Shown here one piece after another: positions 7,698 through 13,115 of a stretch of DNA of 13,115 nucleotides; positions within the stretch are counted from its first letter, which is position 1, and each line of letters opens with the position of its first letter. The translations under genes were made by a program, and so were the position numbers. This DNA comes from Pseudomonadota bacterium (GTDB lineage: Bacteria; Pseudomonadota; Gammaproteobacteria; Burkholderiales; Burkholderiaceae): NCBI GenBank assembly GCA_963205525.1, contig CAUJJP010000105.1, positions 1-13,115 of the forward strand, given 5' to 3'. Under the pieces are notes generated by a model. That model did not search any database, was not told the origin of the DNA, and was given only the letters and a program-made list of their open reading frames with translations.

Positions 7698-8426
7698 ATG
7701 ACCGATCGTTCCCCAGCCAGCCGCCTGCTGGCCGCCCTGCTGCTGGCCGCCGGCCTCGTCGCCGGCGGCATCGCCATCGGCCAGGGCCTGCAGCGCTTTC
7801 GCACCGCCGACCGCGTGGTCACCGTGAAGGGGCTGGCGGAGAAGGACGTGCCGTCGGACTTCGCGGTCTGGCCGCTGGGTTTGCGACGCGCCGGCACCGA
7901 CTTCAACGCCGTGCAGCGCCAGCTCGCCGCCGACCGCGACCGCGTGGTCGAGTTCCTGAAGGCGCGGGGCTTCACGGCGCAGGAGGTCGAGGTCAGGCCG
8001 CTGCAGGTGCAGGACCTGTGGGCGCGCGAGTGGGGCGGCAACAACCAGCCGCTGCGCTTCCAGGGCAGCGCTCAGGTGCTGGTGCAGTCGGCCAAGCCGC
8101 AGGCGGTGGCGGCAGCCGCGCTGGCGGTCGACCCGCTGATTCAGGCCGGGGTGCAGCTCGCCGCCGACGGCGACGGGTCGGCCGGCCCGCGCTACCTGCT
8201 GCGCGGCTTCAACGAGGTGAAGGCGCCGCTGCTGGCCGAGGCGACCCGCAACGCGCGCGAGCAGGCGCAGAAGTTCGCCAGCGACGCCGGCGCCCGCCTG
8301 GGCGAGCTGCGCAGCGCCAACCAGGGCGTGATCCAGATCGGCAGCGCCAGCGGCGACTTCGACGACGCCAGCGCGCGCGTCAAACGCCTGCGCGTCGTCA
8401 GCACTTTCAGCTACGCGTTAGAGTGA
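7698..8426 (+). CDS. SIMPL-domain (DUF541) protein, membrane-anchored
   Basis: A 242-residue protein. Residues about 8-29 ([20 protein letters not shown]) form one hydrophobic segment without a clear signal-peptidase site, so it is probably an N-terminal anchor with the rest in the periplasm. The remainder is a SIMPL/DUF541 domain: '[24 protein letters not shown]', a helix with '[17 protein letters not shown]', '[15 protein letters not shown]', then '[45 protein letters not shown]' and the closing strand '[11 protein letters not shown]'. It resembles the single-pass COG2859 subgroup more than secreted E. coli YggE. The cellular role of this family is poorly known; envelope-stress links are reported for relatives. 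Strong Shine-Dalgarno; the next gene begins 20 bp after its stop, so the two may be co-transcribed. Confidence 0.88.
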   Translation: MTDRSPASRLLAALLLAAGLVAGGIAIGQGLQRFRTADRVVTVKGLAEKDVPSDFAVWPLGLRRAGTDFNAVQRQLAADRDRVVEFLKARGFTAQEVEVRPLQVQDLWAREWGGNNQPLRFQGSAQVLVQSAKPQAVAAAALAVDPLIQAGVQLAADGDGSAGPRYLLRGFNEVKAPLLAEATRNAREQAQKFASDAGARLGELRSANQGVIQIGSASGDFDDASARVKRLRVVSTFSYALE

Positions 8427-8434
8427 CACCGGTC

Positions 8435-8440
8435 AGGAGA
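8435..8440 (+). promoter_or_regulatory. Shine-Dalgarno of the gabD gene
   Basis: AGGAGA is 6 nt before ATG 8447. It also lies close enough to serve the in-frame GTG at 8444, but the ATG spacing is better. Confidence 0.75.
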
Positions 8441-8446
8441 ACCGTG

Positions 8447-9931
8447 ATGGACATGAAGACTTCCCCCTTGGCGACGCTGAACGACGCCAGCCTGCTGAAG
8501 ACCGACGCCCTGATCGGCGGCGAATGGGTGGCCGGCGCTTCCCGCTTCGAGGTGTTCGACCCCGCCACCGGCGGCCGGCTCGCCGACGTGGCCAGCCTCG
8601 GCGCCGCCGAGGCCGAGGCCGCGATCGCCGCCGCCGACCGCGCCTGGCCGGCCTGGCGCGCCAAGACCGCCAAGGAGCGCGCGGCGGTGATGATGAGGTG
8701 GTTCGCCCTGCTGCACCAGCACGCCGACGACCTGGCGCGCATCATGACCGCCGAGCAGGGCAAGCCGCTGGCCGAAGCGCGCGGCGAGGTCGCCTACGGC
8801 GCCAGCTTCCTGGAGTGGTTCGCCGAGGAGGCACGCCGCATCTACGGCGAGACGGTGCCGACCACCGACGCCAACAAGCGCTACCTGGTGATCAAGCAGC
8901 CGATCGGCGTCTGCGCCGCGATCACGCCCTGGAACTTCCCGATCGCCATGATCACGCGCAAGGTGGCGCCGGCGCTGGCCGCCGGCTGCACCGTGGTGAT
9001 CAAGCCGGCGGAGGCGACGCCCCTGTCGGCGCTCGCGGTGGCCGAGCTGGCGCAGCGCGCCGGCATGCCGGCCGGGGTGCTCAACGTCGTCACCGCCGAC
9101 GCCGGCGGCAGCATCGCGGTCGGCAAGGCGCTGTGCGCGAGCGACACCGTGCGCCACCTGTCCTTCACCGGCAGCACCGAGGTCGGCCGCATCCTGGCCG
9201 CGCAGTGCGCGCCGACGATCAAGAAGCTCAGCCTGGAGCTGGGCGGCAACGCGCCCTTCATCGTCTTCGACGACGCCGACCTCGACAGCGCGGTCGAAGG
9301 CGCGGTGGCCAGCAAGTACCGCAACGCCGGCCAGACCTGCGTGTGCACGAACCGCTTCTACGTCCAGGCCGGCATCTACGACGCCTTTGTCGACAAGCTG
9401 GCGGCCAAGGTGCAGCAGATCAAGGTCGGCAACGGCTTCGAGCCCGGCATCAACCAGGGTCCGCTGATCGACGACGAGGCCGTGGCCAAGGTCGAGGCGC
9501 ACGTCGCCGACGCCCTGGCCAAGGGCGCGCGCGTGGTCGCCGGTGGCAGCCGCTCGGCGGCGGGCGAGCGCTTTTTCGCCCCCACGGTGCTCGCCGGGGT
9601 CACCAGCGAGATGCGCTGCGCGCACGAGGAGACCTTCGGCCCGGTGGCGCCGGTGCTGCGCTTCGAGACCGAGGCACAGGCGATCGCGCTCGCCAACGCA
9701 ACCGAGTTCGGCCTCGCCAGCTACTTCTACAGCCGCGACATCGGCCGCATCTTCCGCGTCGGCGAGGCGCTGGAGTACGGCATGGTGGGCGTCAACAGCG
9801 GCCTCATCAGCACCGCCGAGGTGCCGTTCGGCGGCGTCAAGCAAAGCGGCCTGGGGCGCGAGGGCGCACGCCAGGGCGTCGACGACTACGTCGAGCTGAA
9901 GTACCTCTGCCTGGGCGACATCCTGAAGTAG
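8447..9931 (+). CDS. gabD: NAD(P)-dependent succinate-semialdehyde dehydrogenase
   Basis: Oxidises succinate semialdehyde to succinate with NAD(P)+, the last step of 4-aminobutyrate breakdown. It has 494 residues, slightly longer than E. coli GabD, which it follows closely. The aldehyde dehydrogenase machinery is complete: 'TPWNFP' with Asn163, the cofactor-binding Lys186 in 'VVIKPAEATPLSA', 'FTGSTEVGR', the general base Glu264 in 'LELGGNAP', and the catalytic Cys298 in 'NAGQTCVC'. The second cysteine, Cys300, two residues on, is the C-x-C pair known in SSADH as a possible redox switch. 'GVNSGLISTAEVPFGGVKQSGLGREG' closes the fold. No GABA transaminase or permease gene is nearby, so it may serve more general aldehyde removal. 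It may be co-transcribed with the SIMPL gene. NAD versus NADP preference cannot be read here. Confidence 0.93.
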   Translation: MDMKTSPLATLNDASLLKTDALIGGEWVAGASRFEVFDPATGGRLADVASLGAAEAEAAIAAADRAWPAWRAKTAKERAAVMMRWFALLHQHADDLARIMTAEQGKPLAEARGEVAYGASFLEWFAEEARRIYGETVPTTDANKRYLVIKQPIGVCAAITPWNFPIAMITRKVAPALAAGCTVVIKPAEATPLSALAVAELAQRAGMPAGVLNVVTADAGGSIAVGKALCASDTVRHLSFTGSTEVGRILAAQCAPTIKKLSLELGGNAPFIVFDDADLDSAVEGAVASKYRNAGQTCVCTNRFYVQAGIYDAFVDKLAAKVQQIKVGNGFEPGINQGPLIDDEAVAKVEAHVADALAKGARVVAGGSRSAAGERFFAPTVLAGVTSEMRCAHEETFGPVAPVLRFETEAQAIALANATEFGLASYFYSRDIGRIFRVGEALEYGMVGVNSGLISTAEVPFGGVKQSGLGREGARQGVDDYVELKYLCLGDILK

Positions 9932-9994
9932 GCGGCTGCGCTCGCGGGCCGCGGCGGCGCCGGGCGGCGCGGCAGGCGCGGCAGGCGCAGCCGC
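9932..9994. terminator. Possible bidirectional terminator between convergent genes
   Basis: The 62-bp gap between the gabD stop and the GGDEF gene stop is nearly all G/C. GCGGCTGCGC (9932-9941) and GCGCAGCCGC (9985-9994) are perfect 10-bp inverted repeats around a 43-nt GC-rich loop that can fold further; CGGCAGGCG also repeats in tandem. No T-tract is present, so intrinsic termination is uncertain. Confidence 0.35.
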
Positions 9995-10908
9995 TATTCG
10001 TCGTTCGCCGCCGCGGCCGGGCCACGCTCGACGCGGTTGGCGAAGCCTTCGCGGCCCATGGTCGCGAGCGAAGCCGCCTGGCTGACCGCGCGGCGCAGCA
10101 GTTCGTCGGCCTCGCCGCCGTGCTCCGGGTAGGCCGCCAGGCCGACGCTGACCGCGACCGCACGATCGCTGCCGGCCACGCTGTAGGGCTGGCGCACCTG
10201 CTGCGCGAGCTTGGACGCCACCCGCGGCGCGTCCTGGGCCGCGTCCATCCATGCCAGCAGGACGGCAAAACTGTCGCTGCCCAGCGAGGCCACGACGTCG
10301 CTGGCGCGCAGCCCGCTACGGATGCGCACCGCAACCTTGCGCCGCAGCACGTTGGCGGCCTCGACGCCGAGCGCGGCCTCGGTGCCGGCCAGGCCCTCCA
10401 CGCGCAGCACGATGAGCGCCATCGGCGCCGGCTCGCGCTGGCGCAGCGCCAGCAGGTGGGTGATGTGCTCCTGCAACTGGGCGTGGTTGGGCAGGCCGGT
10501 GGCGAGGTCGGTGGCGTAGGCCTTGCGCGCCGCCTGCTCCAGCCGCTTGCGCTCCACCGCCAGCCGCAGCCGGCGACCCAGCGCCTCGTCACCCAGGGTG
10601 CCGACGTTGAGCACGTCCTGCGCCCCGCGCTGCAGCAGCTTGAGCGCCGGGCCGACCTCGGGCTCGGGCGCAGCGACCACGAGCGCCGAATCCAGCACCG
10701 CCTGCGACAGCGCTGGCCAGCGCAGCAGCCGATCCAGCACGTCGGTGTCCGGCGAACGCAGGAAGATCGCGTCCGGCGGCGACTGGCGCAGCGCCAGCGC
10801 CGCGTCCTCCAGCGAGGCGACGTCTTCGCAGGTGAACGGTCCCCAGGACGACAGGCCGAGGTCAGGCGCGGGGCCGCCGATGCACAGGATTCGAAGCGGT
10901 TCGGACAT
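9994..10908 (-). CDS. Degenerate receiver-GGDEF protein, probably without cyclase activity
   Basis: A 304-residue soluble protein. Residues 5-115 look like a response-regulator receiver fold ('LRILCIG', 'PPDAIFLRSPDTD', 'LLQRGAQDVLNVG'), but the N-terminal acidic pair and the phospho-Asp at the end of the third strand are not recognisable (the strand ends FLRSP). Residues about 130-295 follow a GGDEF domain: 'DLATGLPNHAQLQEHI' in place of DxLTGLxNR, 'VVASLGSDSFAVLLA' where GSDSF (210-214) replaces GGDEF, and 'SVGLAAYPEHGGEADELLRRA'. The metal-binding acidic residue before the half-site helix is also lost. Known catalytic GGDEF domains need the G-G-D/E-E-F loop, so I infer an inactive or c-di-GMP/GTP-sensing role. 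The start at 10908 fits the fold; no clear Shine-Dalgarno. It lies 114 bp downstream of the DsbA-like gene on the same strand. Confidence 0.8.
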   Translation of the reverse strand: MSEPLRILCIGGPAPDLGLSSWGPFTCEDVASLEDAALALRQSPPDAIFLRSPDTDVLDRLLRWPALSQAVLDSALVVAAPEPEVGPALKLLQRGAQDVLNVGTLGDEALGRRLRLAVERKRLEQAARKAYATDLATGLPNHAQLQEHITHLLALRQREPAPMALIVLRVEGLAGTEAALGVEAANVLRRKVAVRIRSGLRASDVVASLGSDSFAVLLAWMDAAQDAPRVASKLAQQVRQPYSVAGSDRAVAVSVGLAAYPEHGGEADELLRRAVSQAASLATMGREGFANRVERGPAAAANDE

Positions 10909-11022
10909 GGACGGTCGATCTTGCCCCAGCGCCGCAGGCCGGCGTGAGCGCGCAAACACCGACCCGGCGCCACCGCGGGCGCGCGAATCTAGGGGGCCTG
11001 CAAGCGGCGTGGACGGGGGCGA

Positions 11023-11655
11023 TCAGCGCTCAAGCAGCGTGAGCACGCGCTGCGGCTGGCCGTAGAAGGCGCTGTGGTCGAGCTGGATGTAGCGCTCGCC
11101 CTGGCGGCGCAGCAGGGCCGGCACGCCGCTGGCGCCGACGCTGTGCATGATTTCTTCGGCCTCGGCGGCGATCGCGTCCGCGCGCGCCGCCAGCGGTGGG
11201 CTGCCGATCTGCGCCGCCTGCTGCGGCGCCACGCCTTCGGCCACCAGGGCCGCCACCACCGCGTCGCGGTCGGCGGCCGAGACCCCGTCCACATAGCGCG
11301 CCTTCTGCAGCCGGGCCGCGAGCGCCAGCTCGGCCTGCGCACCTCGCTCGCGCACCAGCACGGCGGCCTGCGCCGTGAAGTGCGAGGCCAGCACTTCGGT
11401 CGCGGACTGCACCACGTTGCGGAAGTAGCGATCGCTGAAGGGCTGCCCGGTCAGGGCACCGATGCGCGCGTCGGCCTGCATCACGAACGCGCTCTTGCCG
11501 TCGGCCATGCGCATCACGTTCGGGCCGTGGAAAAGCTGGCGGTGCAGCAGCCGCACTTCGGCACCGCTGGCGGCCAGGGCCTCGAAGACGGGGGCTGCGC
11601 CATAGCACCAGCCGCAATAGGTGTCGTAGATGATGAGGAATTGATGCGCCGCCAT
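11023..11655 (-). CDS. DsbA-family thioredoxin-fold protein (COG3531-like, CGWC)
   Basis: A 210-residue protein with a DsbA-like fold. After the first strand (FLIIYDTY) comes the redox site Cys14-Gly-Trp-Cys17 followed by YGAAP, a signature of the predicted protein-disulfide isomerases of COG3531. A helical insert follows (about 55-165), then the cis-proline loop 'GASGVPALL' with Pro179 and the C-terminal strand/helix 'YIQLDHSAFYGQP...LTLLER'. There is no signal peptide, so it should act in the cytoplasm, unlike true DsbA; a reductase, isomerase or glutathione-related transferase role is possible. ATG 11655 has GGAG 5 nt upstream, and a -10-like CAGAAT lies at 11687-11692 on the minus strand. 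Substrate unknown. Confidence 0.85.
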   Translation of the reverse strand: MAAHQFLIIYDTYCGWCYGAAPVFEALAASGAEVRLLHRQLFHGPNVMRMADGKSAFVMQADARIGALTGQPFSDRYFRNVVQSATEVLASHFTAQAAVLVRERGAQAELALAARLQKARYVDGVSAADRDAVVAALVAEGVAPQQAAQIGSPPLAARADAIAAEAEEIMHSVGASGVPALLRRQGERYIQLDHSAFYGQPQRVLTLLER

Positions 11656-11713
11656 GTCGGCTCCGAAGTGCTGTGGTCTGGACCGGATTCTGGGCCAGCC
11701 GCGGGTCTGTCAG

Positions 11714-11749
11714 CCCAGGGCGTCAACCCAGGGCGTCAACCCAGGGCGT
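11714..11749. repeat. Short tandem repeat (13-bp unit, about 2.8 copies) across the methyltransferase stop
   Basis: CCCAGGGCGTCAA occurs at 11714-11726 and 11727-11739, followed by a partial third unit (CCCAGGGCGT) to 11749. The methyltransferase stop codon (11736-11738, minus) lies in the second unit. The array also fills part of the gap before the DsbA-like gene. Confidence 0.85.
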
Positions 11750-12779
11750 AGAAAGCAAGCGAGGGGTTGCGGATCTCGAGCCGTTCGAAGCGCTCGAATC
11801 CGGCCTGCGCCGCCAGCGCGCGCGCACGCCGCTCACCCCAGCAGGCGCCCAGCCCGGGCCCGCCCTGGGCCAGCGACTGCGGCACGCAATGCAGGCAGCT
11901 CAGGCCGTAGAGCATGCGCGCGAAGGGGTTGCCCAGGTTGTCCGCCAGTTCGTCGGCCACCTTGGGCTCGACCATCAGGAAGGTGCCACCGGGCGTCAAC
12001 GCGCGCCGGATGTGCTGCAGCGCGCCCAGCGGGTCGGGCAGGTCGTGGATGACGTCGAAGCAGCTCACCAGATCCCACCCCGGTCCGGCGGCCAGGGCAT
12101 CGATGGCCGCGACCTCGAACCGCACCCGAACACCCGCCGCCTCGGCGGCGGCGCGCGCCATCGCGATCGAGCGCGCGTCGAGGTCCATGCCGGCGACCTC
12201 GGCCTGCGGGTAGGCGCGCGCGAGCGTGATCGGCACCACGCCGGCACCGCAGCCGACGTCGAGCGCGCGCCCGCCGGCCTGCAGGCGCTGCACCACGCCG
12301 GGCACCGCCGGCAGCCAGGCCGAGATCAGCCGCTGCTCGTACAGGGCGCGGTTCATCGCCGCCAGCGCCTCGGGCAGTTCGGCGCCGAACTCGGCAAAGC
12401 CTATGCCGCCGCCGCTGCGAAAGGCATCGCTCAGCTGCGGCACCATGGCGGCCAGCAGCGGCAGGCTGGCGAACAGGCCGGTCACGCAGTGCTCGGACGA
12501 GGTGTTCACCAGCGAGCGCGCGTGCTCGGCGGGCAGCTCGAAGCGCTCGCCGTCGTGCAGCACATAGCCGGCGCCGGCCATCACCGCCAGCCATTCCTCG
12601 GCGTAGCGCGGCGCGATGCCGGTGCGCGCCGCCAGCTCGGCGGCACTCAGGGGTCCGGCGCCGGCCATGGCGGCGAACAGGCCCAGCCGGTCGCCCACCA
12701 CCAGCAGATTGGCAGCCAAGGCGGTGGCCATGTCGCCCACCAGCTTGACCATGAATTCGTTGGCGCGCTGTCTGTCCAT
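11736..12779 (-). CDS. SAM-dependent class I methyltransferase with N-terminal winged helix
   Basis: A 347-residue protein. Residues 1-90 form a helical dimerisation and winged-helix region ('GDMATALAANLLVVGDRLGLFAAMA', 'LSAAELAARTGIAPRYAEEWLAVMAGAGYV', then a wing 'HDGERFEL'), as in small-molecule O-methyltransferase-like and Rv2258c-like proteins. The Rossmann domain shows SAM motif I 'ALDVGCGAG' (172-180), the acidic end of strand 2 'VAGMDLDARSI' (195-205), 'AAIDAL' and motif post-II 'DLVSCFDVIHDLPDP' (236-250), then 'LTPGGTFLMVEP'. The methyl acceptor cannot be told. I start at ATG 12779 (MDRQRANEF) because the 27 upstream in-frame residues do not look coding. No Shine-Dalgarno is obvious. 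The gene ends in a 13-bp tandem repeat. Confidence 0.85.
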   Translation of the reverse strand: MDRQRANEFMVKLVGDMATALAANLLVVGDRLGLFAAMAGAGPLSAAELAARTGIAPRYAEEWLAVMAGAGYVLHDGERFELPAEHARSLVNTSSEHCVTGLFASLPLLAAMVPQLSDAFRSGGGIGFAEFGAELPEALAAMNRALYEQRLISAWLPAVPGVVQRLQAGGRALDVGCGAGVVPITLARAYPQAEVAGMDLDARSIAMARAAAEAAGVRVRFEVAAIDALAAGPGWDLVSCFDVIHDLPDPLGALQHIRRALTPGGTFLMVEPKVADELADNLGNPFARMLYGLSCLHCVPQSLAQGGPGLGACWGERRARALAAQAGFERFERLEIRNPSLAFYALG

Positions 12780-12824
12780 GGGTGTCGGGATGGGTCCGCA
12801 GGGTCCGGCAAGGAAGATGGACCG

Positions 12825-12830
12825 CTTATA
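12825..12830 (-). promoter_or_regulatory. Possible -10 element of the methyltransferase gene
   Basis: The minus strand reads TATAAG (5 of 6), 45 nt before ATG 12779. No good -35 is seen. It is the only A/T-rich hexamer in the 182 bp between the methyltransferase and the tRNA gene; the remainder of that gap shows nothing I can name. Confidence 0.3.
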
Positions 12831-12961
12831 CCCGAGCCATGACGCGCCAGCGCCGACCATCCACGCCCACCGCGGCGCGAAGCTCGCACCTTTCGGGGCG
12901 GGGGAAGGTCAGAGGGTGGGCAAACGACGAGCGGGCCGCGAAGCCCTGTTGCCGCACGGCG

Positions 12962-13035
12962 TGGAGCGGGCGAGGGGAATCGAACCCACGTCTTGAGCTT
13001 GGGAAGCTCAGGTCCTGCCATTGAACGACGCCCGC
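12962..13035 (-). tRNA. tRNA-Gly, anticodon CCC (reads GGG)
   Basis: On the minus strand the 74-nt gene begins GCGGGCG and ends CGCCCGC-T-CCA, so CCA is encoded. The 7-bp acceptor stem is perfect; the D-arm is GTTC/GGAC with loop AATGGCA; the anticodon arm TGAGC/GCTCA closes the loop TTCCCAA, giving CCC at positions 34-36; the T-loop is TTCGATT. The T-stem reads GTGGG against CCCCT, which leaves a U-C mismatch next to a G-U pair at its outer end; related tRNA-Gly genes usually have an A there. Upstream, TAATAT (13050-13055, minus) sits 14 nt before the mature 5' end and is a plausible -10. Confidence 0.92.
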
Positions 13036-13049
13036 GTCGTGCGGCGGCG

Positions 13050-13055
13050 ATATTA
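13050..13055 (-). promoter_or_regulatory. -10-like element of tRNA-Gly
   Basis: The minus strand reads TAATAT, 14 nt upstream of the mature tRNA 5' end. It would give a 5' leader of about 7-8 nt. The -35 region is unclear. Confidence 0.4.
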
Positions 13056-13085
13056 CCGCGCTGGCTGCGGACGGTATCGGTGACA

Positions 13086-13104
13086 TCCGGTGGACTCCGG
13101 TGGA
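13086..13104. repeat. Short direct repeat upstream of tRNA-Gly
   Basis: TCCGGTGGA occurs twice with one base between (13086-13094 and 13096-13104). It lies at the window edge upstream of the tRNA promoter; no function is assigned. Confidence 0.6.
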
Positions 13105-13115
13105 ATGCGGCAGCG

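Noticed and set aside
5000..8446. Very long open frame on the plus strand leading into gabD
   Set aside because: It is antisense to alaS and the acetyltransferase, full of His/Gln/Arg/Ala typical of the shadow frame of GC-rich genes, and shows no domain. gabD has its own Shine-Dalgarno and start at 8447.
8411..10252. Long minus-strand open frame opposite gabD
   Set aside because: Shadow of gabD: Gly/Ala/Asp/Arg-rich translation without domains, across a gene whose catalytic residues are all intact.
12962..13115. tRNA-Gly as an integration site for a genomic island
   Set aside because: No integrase gene and no second copy of the tRNA 3' end were seen in the window; the side next to the tRNA 3' end carries an ordinary methyltransferase gene.

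Overview
The window is very GC-rich chromosomal DNA. Gene content and protein style (a FkpB/SlyD-type isomerase, a YecA/SEC-C protein, an AlaRS of E. coli-like architecture, many Ala/Arg/Gly codons) suggest a Burkholderiales betaproteobacterium of the Rubrivivax/Leptothrix/Methylibium type. The taxon is inferred, not proven. Most of the window is ordinary housekeeping DNA; the accessory signal is confined to the first 2.1 kb.

Left part (1-2069): the 3' end of a transposase gene and the right end of its insertion sequence lie at 1-321. A strong hairpin terminator (361-395) follows, then on the minus strand a 66-residue Pro/Ala-rich lipoprotein and a conserved hypothetical protein. A FkpB/SlyD-type peptidyl-prolyl isomerase is transcribed divergently from the hypothetical gene across a palindromic, apparently leaderless double promoter. 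Directly after the isomerase stop codon sits a 231-bp non-coding element with perfect 16-bp terminal inverted repeats. Its right 179 bp match the IS end at 143-321 without gaps (about 88% identity), so it looks like a MITE, an internally deleted non-autonomous relative of that IS.

Centre (2070-7642, minus strand): one tightly packed operon, alaS - GNAT acetyltransferase - YecA-like SEC-C protein - coaBC - dut. All four junctions overlap (TTGA, ATGA, ATGA, TGATG), which sets the TTG start of the acetyltransferase and favours the upstream ATG of dut. It couples tRNA charging, coenzyme A synthesis and dUTP removal. alaS has a -10-like TAGAAT only 7 nt before its ATG.

Right part (7698-13115): a SIMPL-domain (DUF541) protein and a GabD-type succinate-semialdehyde dehydrogenase run on the plus strand, each with a good Shine-Dalgarno. 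Convergent to them are minus-strand genes for a protein with a degenerate receiver and degenerate GGDEF domain, a cytoplasmic DsbA-like CGWC thioredoxin-fold protein, and a winged-helix SAM-dependent methyltransferase. A tRNA-Gly(CCC) gene lies near the right edge. I saw no CRISPR array, phage module or defence island; the IS/MITE pair and its effect on gene ends are the most unusual content.
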